The notes: generated by a model not told the origin, from the sequence alone. A stretch of DNA of 5,757 nt from Porticoccaceae bacterium (GCA_019090225.1 JAHRWI010000095.1:1-5757); one strand, 5' to 3'. Shown: positions 1-5,697, numbered from the stretch's first letter. Numbers and translations: made by a program.

Positions 1-53
1 CCGGCCGTCAGCAGGGCCGCTTCAATAATTTTTCTGAGCTGATCACCGTCCAT
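1..53 (-). CDS. scpB: Segregation and condensation protein B, N-terminal fragment (runs off left edge)
   Basis: Only the first 17 codons are in the window. Read on the minus strand from the ATG at 53-51 they give MDGDQLRKIIEAALLTA, which matches the start of ScpB, whose first helix typically reads like 'LKxIIEALLLAAG'. ScpB is a winged-helix (kleisin-interacting, KITE) protein that dimerises and binds ScpA in the SMC-ScpAB complex that compacts and separates chromosomes. The start overlaps the scpA stop in the minus-strand string TGATG, so translation is probably coupled, and scpB following scpA is the usual order. Identification rests on a short fragment plus this context. The rest of the gene is not visible. 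Confidence 0.85.
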   Translation of the reverse strand, partial: MDGDQLRKIIEAALLTA

Positions 54-955
54 CAATTTATTCTCGCTTTCACGTGGATAGGCCCTAAAGGCTCGCCCTG
101 AACAATTTCCACCAGAGCTTCTTTCATTAATTCAAGCAACGCCAAAAAGGTGACGACAACGCCGTTACGGCCTTCAGATAACTTAAATAAGTCCTGAAAT
201 GGCACGAAGCGCTGATCGCGTAACTGGCTTAGCACCTGGCTCATACGCTCGCGGGTCGATAGCACCTCGAAGGAAATATGATGACTGTCGATCAATTCAG
301 CGCGCCGTAGCGTGGCCGCCAGCGCCAGCAACAATTCCTGCATGGTCACTGTTGGCTCCGGGCGTTGCTGACCGCGCGCCGGTGCTTTGATCTCAGCTAT
401 AAAGGTATCTCGCCCAGTTCTGGGTAATTTATCAATATCTTCAGCAGCAGTTTTAAAGCGCTCATATTCCTGCAAACGTCGGATCAATTCGGCCCGAGGA
501 TCGCCTTCATCGTCCTCAAGTTCGTCCTGACGGGGCAACAACATGCGCGATTTAATCTCCGCCAACATCGCGGCCATAAGCAGATATTCCGCTGCCAAAT
601 CCCAGTGCAGAGCTTTCATCATCTCGATATAGGCCATGTATTGATGAGTGATCTCAGCAACATTGATTTCGAGAATATTGAGATTCTGCCGGTTGATCAG
701 GTAGAGCAATAAGTCGAGAGGCCCCTCGAAAGCCTCAAGAATAACTTCGAGAGCTTCGGGCGGGATATATAAATCTTTGGGTAACTCGGTGAGCTGCTTG
801 CCCTGCACAATGGCAAAAGACATTTCACCCTGGGCTGATGCTGGGTCAGCGTCAGGCTGCTCTCCGGACGGCGCTGTTTCAGGCTCTTGTGTTTCAGGCT
901 GCGCTGGAAGTTCTGCTGAAGGTTCTGGATTCACCATGACTGGCTCTGTAGTCAT
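53..955 (-). CDS. scpA: Segregation and condensation protein A (kleisin subunit of SMC-ScpAB)
   Basis: This is the kleisin that bridges the two SMC heads and recruits ScpB during chromosome condensation and segregation, acting on the nucleoid. The conserved core begins near residue 74 with the hallmark FEGPLDLLL (76-84). It continues with the helical N-terminal SMC-neck-binding region (INRQNLNILEI...ITHQYMAYI, 88-110), the AAEYLLMAAMLAEIKSRMLLP segment (121-141), an acidic linker (143-152), and a C-terminal winged helix with VTFLALLELMKEALVEIVQ (268-286). At 300 residues it is longer than the usual roughly 250. The excess is a Pro/Glu/Ala-rich, low-complexity stretch over residues 1-44. The ATG at 955 is preceded by GAGAGG at a sensible distance. 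A second in-frame ATG (Met45, at 823-821) is preceded by AGGG and could give a conventional-length protein. A TATAAT box lies about 40 bases upstream. Family assignment is firm; the true start is less so. Confidence 0.95.
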   Translation of the reverse strand: MTTEPVMVNPEPSAELPAQPETQEPETAPSGEQPDADPASAQGEMSFAIVQGKQLTELPKDLYIPPEALEVILEAFEGPLDLLLYLINRQNLNILEINVAEITHQYMAYIEMMKALHWDLAAEYLLMAAMLAEIKSRMLLPRQDELEDDEGDPRAELIRRLQEYERFKTAAEDIDKLPRTGRDTFIAEIKAPARGQQRPEPTVTMQELLLALAATLRRAELIDSHHISFEVLSTRERMSQVLSQLRDQRFVPFQDLFKLSEGRNGVVVTFLALLELMKEALVEIVQGEPLGPIHVKARIN

Positions 956-993
956 TGAGCCTCTCGGCTTGATAGTGGTTACGAGCAGGCCAC

Positions 994-1022
994 ATTATAT
1001 GTTATCGCCGCCACTATTTATG
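994..1022 (-). promoter_or_regulatory. Candidate promoter for scpA-scpB
   Basis: Reading the minus strand, a perfect TATAAT lies at 999-994, in the 128-base gap between yciO and scpA. Transcription would begin near 987 and leave a leader of about 30 bases before the scpA ATG. The -35 position at 17-base spacing (CATAAA, 1022-1017) is a poor match to TTGACA, so the box may depend on an activator or be fortuitous in an A/T-rich gap. I saw no clear terminator hairpin with a T-run in this gap, so read-through from yciO is also possible. Confidence 0.4.
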
Positions 1023-1083
1023 CCGAATATTTAAGCTAATTACCTATCACCGACTATTGCCCCTCGACCCAACTATTTTTGCC

Positions 1084-1707
1084 TCACAAATCGAAAGCGC
1101 TTAGATCGCCCATGCCCTCACGAATCAGCTCTGGGGAATCTTTAGTCAAGTCAATAATGGTGGTCGGCTCAAGACCACAGAAACCACCATCGACAATCAA
1201 ATCAACACGTTTATCCAGCAGGTCGCGTATATCCTGGGGGTCGGTCAAGGGGTATTCATCGTCCGGCATAATCAAGGTGATGCTCATCAGCGGCTCACCC
1301 AGTGCTTCGAGCAAGGCCTGGGCAATGGGGTTGCCCGGCACCCGTAATCCTATGGTTTTACGCTTTGGGTGCATCAACCGCCGGGGTACTTCTGAGGTCG
1401 CTTCGAGAATAAAAGTATAGGCACCAGGGGTATTGGCTTTTAAGCGACGAAAAACCTGATTATTGACCCGGGCATAGGCAGCCAGCTCAGATAGATCCCT
1501 GCATACCAGCGTGAAGTTATGGTGCTTATCAAGATGCCTGATCTGCCGAATACGATCCAGAGCGGCTTTATCACCCAAATGACAGCCAATGGCATAGGCC
1601 GAGTCGGTAGGGTAAACCACAACGCCGCCCCCAGTAATAATATCCACCGCCTGATTGATCAAACGGGCCTGGGGGTTTTCTGGGTGGATATAAAGCGTCT
1701 GTGCCAC
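1084..1707 (-). CDS. yciO: YciO family protein (Sua5/YrdC/YwlC superfamily)
   Basis: Length (207 aa) and sequence follow E. coli YciO (about 206 aa) almost end to end. The opening TLYIHPENPQARLINQAVDI parallels YciO's FYIHPDNPQQRLINQAVEI. Other superfamily motifs are YPTDSAYAIGC (32-42), HNFTLVCRDLSEL (63-75), NTPGAYTFIL (92-101), KRKTIGLRVP (115-124) and PTTIIDLT (181-188). The fold binds nucleotide and RNA-like ligands. The related TsaC/Sua5 enzymes make threonylcarbamoyl-AMP for tRNA t6A, but YciO proteins diverge around the TsaC S-x-N site (here PLMSITLIMP, 139-148), and their physiological role is unsettled. The start is GTG (1707-1705), chosen because it aligns with the known YciO N-terminus; no strong Shine-Dalgarno precedes it. 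It lies upstream of scpA on the same strand, a common gammaproteobacterial order. In E. coli it neighbours the PHP-domain gene rnm/yciV, which is not seen here. Confidence 0.95.
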   Translation of the reverse strand: MAQTLYIHPENPQARLINQAVDIITGGGVVVYPTDSAYAIGCHLGDKAALDRIRQIRHLDKHHNFTLVCRDLSELAAYARVNNQVFRRLKANTPGAYTFILEATSEVPRRLMHPKRKTIGLRVPGNPIAQALLEALGEPLMSITLIMPDDEYPLTDPQDIRDLLDKRVDLIVDGGFCGLEPTTIIDLTKDSPELIREGMGDLSAFDL

Positions 1708-1957
1708 GAGATATACTGGTCTGGAAGAAGGGCGCAGACTATAAAGCCTTCGATGCTAAAACACGATAGCTGGTCGCTAAAACGAGCCCTTACTATGTCC
1801 TATCGCAATAGCCACTATTTCGGGTGGTCTTCGAGAGATCAAACGGCTCATTGCTGGGTTCGCGGCAAGGGTTCAGGCAAAGTTTAGGGAAAGCTCCGTG
1901 CCAAACGGGCCCGGAAGCGCTAAAATCGCCGCTTTCTCCCTACAGCAAACATAAATC
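1708..1957. other. Divergent intergenic region between yciO and the VC0807-family gene
   Basis: These 250 bases lie between two divergently transcribed genes and should carry both promoters. An 8-bp direct repeat GCTAAAAC occurs at 1755-1762 and 1776-1783, with starts 21 bp apart (two helical turns), and a variant GCTAAAAT lies at 1919-1926 over a candidate -10 box. A CGATAG/CTATCG inverted pair occurs at 1764-1769 and 1800-1805, with a loop too long for a terminator. On the minus strand a TATAGT at 1743-1738 could be the yciO -10, but no good -35 accompanies it. An open frame running from within yciO to 1887 on the plus strand has no family resemblance I recognise and is treated as noncoding. 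Confidence 0.5.
1898..1926 (+). promoter_or_regulatory. Candidate sigma-70-type promoter for the VC0807-family gene and yciI
   Basis: GTGCCA (1898-1903, 4 of 6 to TTGACA) and TAAAAT (1921-1926, 5 of 6 to TATAAT) are separated by exactly 17 bases. Transcription would start near 1933, about 25 bases before the ATG at 1958. The match is reasonable but found by eye. The alternative start at 2048 would turn the region between into a leader of roughly 115 bases. Confidence 0.45.
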
Positions 1958-2785
1958 ATGACCGAAAGCACCGGCAGCCCTGCAACTCTGAAACAGGAAA
2001 CGTTGAAACCAGCAACACCAAAACAGGGCTCTCCAAAACAGGACAATATGCTGCTGAACCTGGCCATCAACGTCGTCGTACCGACCTTGATTTTGACCAA
2101 GCTAAGCGGCGAAGAATATCTGGGCACCACCTGGGGAATTGTTGTCGCGCTATTATTCCCGATCAGCTACGGCTTGAGCGATTTCTGTCGACGCCGGAAA
2201 ATCAATTTCTTCTCTGGTCTTGGGGTCTTCAGTATTTTTATGACCGGTGGCATTAGCTTATTGGGCCTTGATCCCAAATACCTGGCCATCAAAGAAGCCG
2301 CAATACCGGCTATTTTTGGTATTGCCACCCTGGCGTCATTAAAAACCCGCTTCCCCCTGGTTCGTACCCTGCTGTTCAACGACGCCATTATCGACCTGGA
2401 AAAGGTCGAAAGCGCCTTGCATAAAACCAATAATACCCAGGCCTTTGAAAAACGTCTCGTTACGGCCTCGTGGATTATCGCCGGTTCCTTCCTTTTATCC
2501 TCGATCCTCAATTATATGCTGGCTATCTATATCGTCACCAGCCAACCGGGAAGCGTCGAGTACAATGCCCAGCTGGGTAAGATGACGGCACTGAGCTTTC
2601 CCGTCATTGCTCTCCCCGCCACAGTGGTTATGGTGATTGCTATGGTTTACCTGTTTAGAGGCATCACAAAACTAACTGGCATACCCTTCGAGGCTATCAT
2701 CAAACACCAGGGCGCGGCCACCGCGCCGGAGCCAGAACCCGCTCCAACACTGGAAACCAGCGTCAATACAAAGCAGCAAAACTAG
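1958..2785 (+). CDS. VC0807-family six-TM membrane protein, YciB-like position
   Basis: I recognise this as the 'VC0807 family' of integral membrane proteins, which is functionally uncharacterised and sometimes labelled MFS transporter. The 275 residues show six likely TM segments: about 31-48, 57-75, 83-104, 110-128, 168-193 and 209-233. A soluble loop with acidic and Lys residues lies at 139-167 and a Pro/Ala/Glu tail at 251-275. Residues 1-30 are hydrophilic and include four tandem pentapeptides. The ATG at 1958 lacks an obvious Shine-Dalgarno. Met31 (ATG at 2048, followed by LLNLAINVVVPTLILTKLS) has CAGGA 4 bases upstream and begins exactly at the conserved membrane domain, so it may be the real start. 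It is followed 13 bases later by yciI. In related genomes yciB (septation protein A, cell-envelope synthesis) occupies this place, and the motif order here resembles YciB. An envelope role is inference, not shown. Confidence 0.8.
   Translation: MTESTGSPATLKQETLKPATPKQGSPKQDNMLLNLAINVVVPTLILTKLSGEEYLGTTWGIVVALLFPISYGLSDFCRRRKINFFSGLGVFSIFMTGGISLLGLDPKYLAIKEAAIPAIFGIATLASLKTRFPLVRTLLFNDAIIDLEKVESALHKTNNTQAFEKRLVTASWIIAGSFLLSSILNYMLAIYIVTSQPGSVEYNAQLGKMTALSFPVIALPATVVMVIAMVYLFRGITKLTGIPFEAIIKHQGAATAPEPEPAPTLETSVNTKQQN
1982..2041 (+). repeat. Four tandem 15-bp repeats encoding pentapeptides (A/E/G)-(T/S)-(L/P)-K-(Q/P)
   Basis: Four contiguous 15-base units encode ATLKQ, ETLKP, ATPKQ and GSPKQ, residues 9-28 of the VC0807-family protein. 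The units are GCAACTCTGAAACAG, GAAACGTTGAAACCA, GCAACACCAAAACAG and GGCTCTCCAAAACAG. The last two share an exact CCAAAACAGG spanning their 3' part and the next two bases. Because the period is a multiple of three, gain or loss of a unit keeps the frame. The array ends 6 bases before the alternative ATG at 2048, so it is either a short basic, Pro-rich cytoplasmic tail or a transcribed leader. Confidence 0.75.
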
Positions 2786-2788
2786 GGA
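2783..2788 (+). promoter_or_regulatory. Ribosome binding site of yciI overlapping the upstream stop codon
   Basis: TAGGGA contains both the TAG stop of the membrane-protein gene (2783-2785) and an AGGGA Shine-Dalgarno, 10 bases before the yciI ATG at 2799. This tight arrangement supports an operon and the chosen yciI start. Confidence 0.6.
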
Positions 2789-2798
2789 ATTAGTCGCC

Positions 2799-3098
2799 AT
2801 GTGGTTCAGTATTGTTTGTGAAGATATCAATAACAGCCTGGCCTTACGCCAACAGGCCAGACCCGCCCACCTGGCACGACTGGAAGACTTAAAGCAGGCC
2901 GGGCGTTTGCTGGTCGCCGGACCAAACCCGGCCATTGCCGCCAATGATCCCGGTGAAGCGGGTTTCACTGGCAGTATTATTATTGCCGAATTTGATAGCG
3001 CTGAAGACGCACAAGCCTGGGCAGATGCCGACCCCTATCTGGCCGCTGGGGTTTATGCGCAGGTGAAGGTAAAGCCCTTCAAAAAGGTCTTACCCTGA
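2799..3098 (+). CDS. yciI: YciI family protein
   Basis: This 99-residue protein is nearly collinear with E. coli YciI (98 aa). Shared blocks are RPAHLARL (21-28), the GRLLVAGPNPAI segment (35-46), NDPGEAGFTGS (49-59), an AQAWADADPY block (71-80), AAGVY (82-86) and VKPFKKV (91-97). The family adopts a small ferredoxin-like alpha/beta fold resembling muconolactone isomerase. The conserved His (H24 here) and the WADADP aspartates are thought to line the active site, and a TftG relative acts as a dehydrochlorinase, but the housekeeping YciI reaction is unknown. The start ATG has an AGGGA Shine-Dalgarno that overlaps the upstream stop codon, so it is probably cotranscribed with the VC0807-family gene. 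yciI beside yciB is a conserved gammaproteobacterial arrangement. Confidence 0.93.
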   Translation: MWFSIVCEDINNSLALRQQARPAHLARLEDLKQAGRLLVAGPNPAIAANDPGEAGFTGSIIIAEFDSAEDAQAWADADPYLAAGVYAQVKVKPFKKVLP

Positions 3099-3133
3099 AG
3101 CCCCTGGCTCTCCGAGTTAAGGACCTTGTTCAC

Positions 3134-3160
3134 TTGGTAAAGAGCTTCGCCTGATAAAAT
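3134..3160 (+). promoter_or_regulatory. Candidate extended -10 promoter for the SH3-domain gene
   Basis: TGATAAAAT (3152-3160) matches the extended -10 pattern TGnTATAAT with one mismatch in the hexamer. TTGGTA (3134-3139, 4 of 6) lies upstream at a short 15-base spacing; TTGTTC at 3126-3131 is an alternative -35. Transcription would start near 3167, within the 140 bases between yciI and the next gene. No terminator hairpin was seen after yciI, so the gene may also receive read-through. Confidence 0.45.
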
Positions 3161-3238
3161 AGCTCACCACGTAAAACTAAACCTTTGAACGCACCAAACC
3201 GAATAACCGCATCGAATATCGAGAAGACAACAGCCTTT

Positions 3239-3925
3239 ATGAGAAAAACCGGACCTAAAAATATGTATCGAGTCGCCAGCCTTATATTTTTATTAATCAC
3301 TGCGCTACCCGCCCTCGCAGCCACCCGCTACATCAGTGATGAACTTCGGGTACCCCTGCGAAAAACCCCCTGTAGCCGTTGCGCAATCCTCCACCGAGGC
3401 CTTAAAGCAGGTTTACAGTTAAACGTCCTCGAAACCCAGGAAGGCTGGAGTCATGTCACCACCCCCAGCGGTCTTGACGGCTGGCTAGAGAGCCAATATC
3501 TGGTCAGCCAGCCTATCGCTAAAACCCGGATCGCTAAATTTCAGGCACAAAATGAAAAATTTAAAACCCAGAATACTGAAATGAAAAGTGCCCTGGCCAG
3601 CGCCCAAAATGAAGCCCAGCAACTCGGCGCTCAGCTTGCGGCCCTCCAGGGTGAAAATCAGGACACCACCACCAAATTAAAAGAGATTCAGGAAGTCTCA
3701 GCCAATGCCGTGAAGCTTCATAGCCAAAATCAGGAATTGCTTAAACAAAACAAAATGCTGCAAAGCGAGATTGATGTTCTCAAAGCCACCTCAGCACAGC
3801 TCGCCAGCAGCAGCACCCAAAAATGGTTTTTCTACGGTGCCCTGTCTGTTTTTATGGGTGCCTTGCTAAGCGTTATTCTGCCCCGCTTCAAGCGTAAACG
3901 CCGGGGTTATTCCGAGTGGGCCTGA
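3239..3925 (+). CDS. TIGR04211-type (YgiM-like) SH3 domain protein, exported and membrane-anchored
   Basis: The architecture equals E. coli YgiM. From the ATG at 3239 (228 aa) there is a signal peptide (about 1-27, hydrophobic SLIFLLITALPALA, cleavage before ATRYIS). A bacterial SH3 domain follows (about 28-90: RYISDELRVPLR, then GWSHV and GLDGWLESQYL). Next come a long Gln/Lys/Glu/Ala coiled coil (about 95-189), one TM helix WFFYGALSVFMGALLSVILP (196-215), and a basic cytoplasmic tail RFKRKRRG. The body should be periplasmic with a C-in anchor. Function is unknown; an envelope or cell-wall role is inferred from SH3b domains in general. C45 and C48 form a CxxC in the SH3 domain where YgiM has Gly/Asp. 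Start choice is uncertain. ATG at 3263 would give a compact 19-residue signal peptide, and a TTG at 3185 would add 18 unneeded residues. The 3239 start has GAGAAG 12 bases upstream. Confidence 0.85.
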   Translation: MRKTGPKNMYRVASLIFLLITALPALAATRYISDELRVPLRKTPCSRCAILHRGLKAGLQLNVLETQEGWSHVTTPSGLDGWLESQYLVSQPIAKTRIAKFQAQNEKFKTQNTEMKSALASAQNEAQQLGAQLAALQGENQDTTTKLKEIQEVSANAVKLHSQNQELLKQNKMLQSEIDVLKATSAQLASSSTQKWFFYGALSVFMGALLSVILPRFKRKRRGYSEWA

Positions 3926-3981
3926 GTCTTTGACATCCCTCCTTGCGCTAATCGAGGACAGTACTTTGCAAGCCCCGATAC

Positions 3982-3985
3982 GAGG
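3982..3985 (+). promoter_or_regulatory. pdxJ: Ribosome binding site fixing the TTG start of pdxJ
   Basis: GAGG lies 6 bases before the TTG at 3992-3994. No ATG or GTG occurs in frame in the roughly 40 bases upstream, and the conserved PdxJ N-terminus (ALSVNVNK) begins two codons after the TTG. Together these settle the non-ATG start. Confidence 0.6.
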
Positions 3986-3991
3986 TCTTCA

Positions 3992-4768
3992 TTGATCGCC
4001 CTCAGTGTTAATGTCAACAAAATTGCCCTGATTCGCAATTCCCGCGCGGGTAATCACCCCGATGTTGTCGCCCATGCTCGCACCTGTATTGGCGCTGGCG
4101 CAGATGGCATCACTGTCCACCCCCGCCCCGACCAAAGGCATATACGCCCTCACGATGTCCTTGAGCTGGGACAGCTCACCGAGCAATTTGCGGACGTGGA
4201 ATTCAATATTGAAGGCAATCCATTCGCAGCTCCCCAGGGCAGTTACCCTGGGCTTATTGCGCTGGTTGAAGAGACCCAGCCCCAGCAGTGCACTCTGGTT
4301 CCCGATAGCAGTGATCAGCTCACCTCGGATCACGGTTTCGATCTCACCCGCAGTGCTGAATTATTAACACCCATTATCAGCCAGTTAAAAGCCCTCGGTG
4401 TACGCATCAGCCTGTTTATGGATGCCGATATTGAACAGATTAGCCTGGCTCGAGAACTCGGCGTTGAGCGCATAGAGTTATACACCGGTCCCTATGCCGC
4501 GGCCTGGCATGACGCAAAACGACGCGACGAGATCTATGAGCAATATCACTCAGCGGCGCGGCACGCCACTGATATTGGCCTGGGAGTCAATGCTGGTCAC
4601 GATCTCAATCTCGACAACCTGGCCCGCTTCGCTGAGGTTCCCGGCTTGCTGGAAGTCTCTATTGGTCATGCTCTCATCGTCGATGCCATCGATAGGGGTT
4701 TATATAAAACCGTGCAAGCCTACAAGGCATTGTTAAGACCTGACAGACCAGCATCCACCAGTCCTTAA
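3992..4768 (+). CDS. pdxJ: Pyridoxine 5'-phosphate synthase, divergent (Bacteroidetes-like) subfamily
   Basis: PdxJ condenses 1-deoxy-D-xylulose 5-phosphate (DXP) with 3-amino-2-oxopropyl phosphate to make pyridoxine 5'-phosphate in DXP-dependent vitamin B6 synthesis; it is a cytoplasmic TIM-barrel enzyme. Motifs along the 258 residues are SVNVNKIALIRNSR (5-18), GADGITVHPRPDQRHI (36-51), VEFNIEG (69-75), LFMDAD (141-146), RIELYTGPYA (160-169), GVNAGHDL (198-205) and EVSIGHALI. By alignment with E. coli PdxJ, the catalytic His45, Glu72 and His193 correspond to H43, E70 and H203, and the Arg20, Arg47 and His52 equivalents are R18, R45 and H50. The E. coli DXP-contacting Asp11-His12 pair is N9-K10 here. 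The gene begins with TTG and is not next to recO or acpS in this window. The DUF2520 gene follows 10 bases after its stop. Confidence 0.95.
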   Translation: MIALSVNVNKIALIRNSRAGNHPDVVAHARTCIGAGADGITVHPRPDQRHIRPHDVLELGQLTEQFADVEFNIEGNPFAAPQGSYPGLIALVEETQPQQCTLVPDSSDQLTSDHGFDLTRSAELLTPIISQLKALGVRISLFMDADIEQISLARELGVERIELYTGPYAAAWHDAKRRDEIYEQYHSAARHATDIGLGVNAGHDLNLDNLARFAEVPGLLEVSIGHALIVDAIDRGLYKTVQAYKALLRPDRPASTSP

Positions 4769-4778
4769 GCCCCCTGCT

Positions 4779-5672
4779 ATGCCGATACCCCGTATTAATA
4801 TCATTGGCTCTGGCAAACTCGGTCGGACGCTGATTCGGCTTTTTGCTGATCATCACTTAGTAGAGATTGGTGATGTCTTTAATCGCTCATCAGCGCACAG
4901 TCAGGCCGCTATTGAATTCTGCGGCGGCGGTCGACTCTGTGAATCTATCCATGATATGAACACTGCGGATATCTGGTTAATCGCCACACCGGATGACGCT
5001 ATCGCCTCGATCGCTGAGGCCTTAACCGAAACATTAACAAAGAACCAGCCAACCTGGACCGACACTGTAGTATTCCACGCCAGTGGACTACATAGTTCCG
5101 CCCTGCTTGAAGCCCTACAAAACAAGGGAGCAGCGGTGGCCAGCGCCCATCCCGTCCATAGTTTTGCCAAGCCTGAACAATCCCTTATCAGCTATCGAGG
5201 CACGACCTGCACCCTTGAGGGAGACCCGAAAGCCACTGAACAACTGAGCTACCTGTTCACCGAGATCGGCAGTACTGTTATCCCGATAAAGGCCTCAGGC
5301 AAAGCCCTCTATCATGCCGCCACTGTGGTCGGCTCCAACTATCTGGCAGCATTGCAACAATCGGCTCTCGACATGCTTGATCAGGCCGGTATTACGGCCC
5401 CGGACGCAAAACAAATCCTGCAACCTTTAATGGCCAAATCTTTACAGAATCTTCAGAATCTGGGTCCCGTCGAGGCCCTGACTGGTCCCATTGCCCGTGG
5501 CGATACACACACGCTTACCGCCCACATCGAAGCCATCACCGATCAGGATTCACAGCACCTGAGCCTCTATAAAGAACTGGGTAAAATCGCTTTGGAATTG
5601 GCCAGACAACAAGCTCATCTCGATGACACGCACCTGGCGGCAATGGCCAAGCTTTTTAGCACCACACCGTAG
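4779..5672 (+). CDS. Rossmann-like plus DUF2520 domain protein (putative NAD(P)-dependent oxidoreductase)
   Basis: The 297 residues open with a dinucleotide-binding strand and glycine motif INIIGSGKLG (6-15, GxGxxG), followed by VFNRSS (33-38) and DIWLIATPDDAI (64-75), as in the Rossmann-like family. A strand-turn segment VVFHASGLHSSALL (97-110) and ASAHPVHSFAKP (121-132) come next. The C-terminal helical DUF2520 half contains KALYHAATVVGSNYLAAL (175-192) and GPIARGD (237-243). The overall layout resembles pyrroline-5-carboxylate and ketopantoate reductases, but the substrate is unknown. The ATG lies 10 bases after the pdxJ stop with no clear Shine-Dalgarno, suggesting coupled translation or reinitiation. 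The pairing hints at, but does not prove, a link to vitamin B6 or another small-molecule pathway. Family assignment is good; the reaction is not assigned. Confidence 0.85.
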   Translation: MPIPRINIIGSGKLGRTLIRLFADHHLVEIGDVFNRSSAHSQAAIEFCGGGRLCESIHDMNTADIWLIATPDDAIASIAEALTETLTKNQPTWTDTVVFHASGLHSSALLEALQNKGAAVASAHPVHSFAKPEQSLISYRGTTCTLEGDPKATEQLSYLFTEIGSTVIPIKASGKALYHAATVVGSNYLAALQQSALDMLDQAGITAPDAKQILQPLMAKSLQNLQNLGPVEALTGPIARGDTHTLTAHIEAITDQDSQHLSLYKELGKIALELARQQAHLDDTHLAAMAKLFSTTP

Positions 5673-5697
5673 CGATCCCCATAATAAGAACTGGCTG

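Noticed and set aside
1079..1420. Plus-strand 113-codon open frame antisense to yciO
   Set aside because: It lies almost wholly opposite yciO, is serine-rich as expected of a shadow frame, and has no family resemblance.
1519..1887. Plus-strand 122-codon open frame across the start of yciO and the intergenic region
   Set aside because: About half is antisense to the strongly supported yciO, the rest shows no recognisable domain, and no convincing ribosome binding site was seen.
2167..2511. Minus-strand 114-codon open frame inside the VC0807-family gene
   Set aside because: It is basic, low in hydrophobic pattern and without recognisable motifs, while the opposite strand encodes clear TM helices.
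3185..3238. TTG-initiated 18-residue extension of the SH3-domain protein
   Set aside because: It would put a hydrophilic stretch before the signal peptide, has no convincing ribosome binding site, and is not needed for the conserved architecture.
3930..3935. Perfect TTGACA between the SH3 gene and pdxJ
   Set aside because: At 15-18 base spacing downstream the hexamers are GC-rich (CGAGGA region) with no -10 resemblance, so it is not listed as a promoter.
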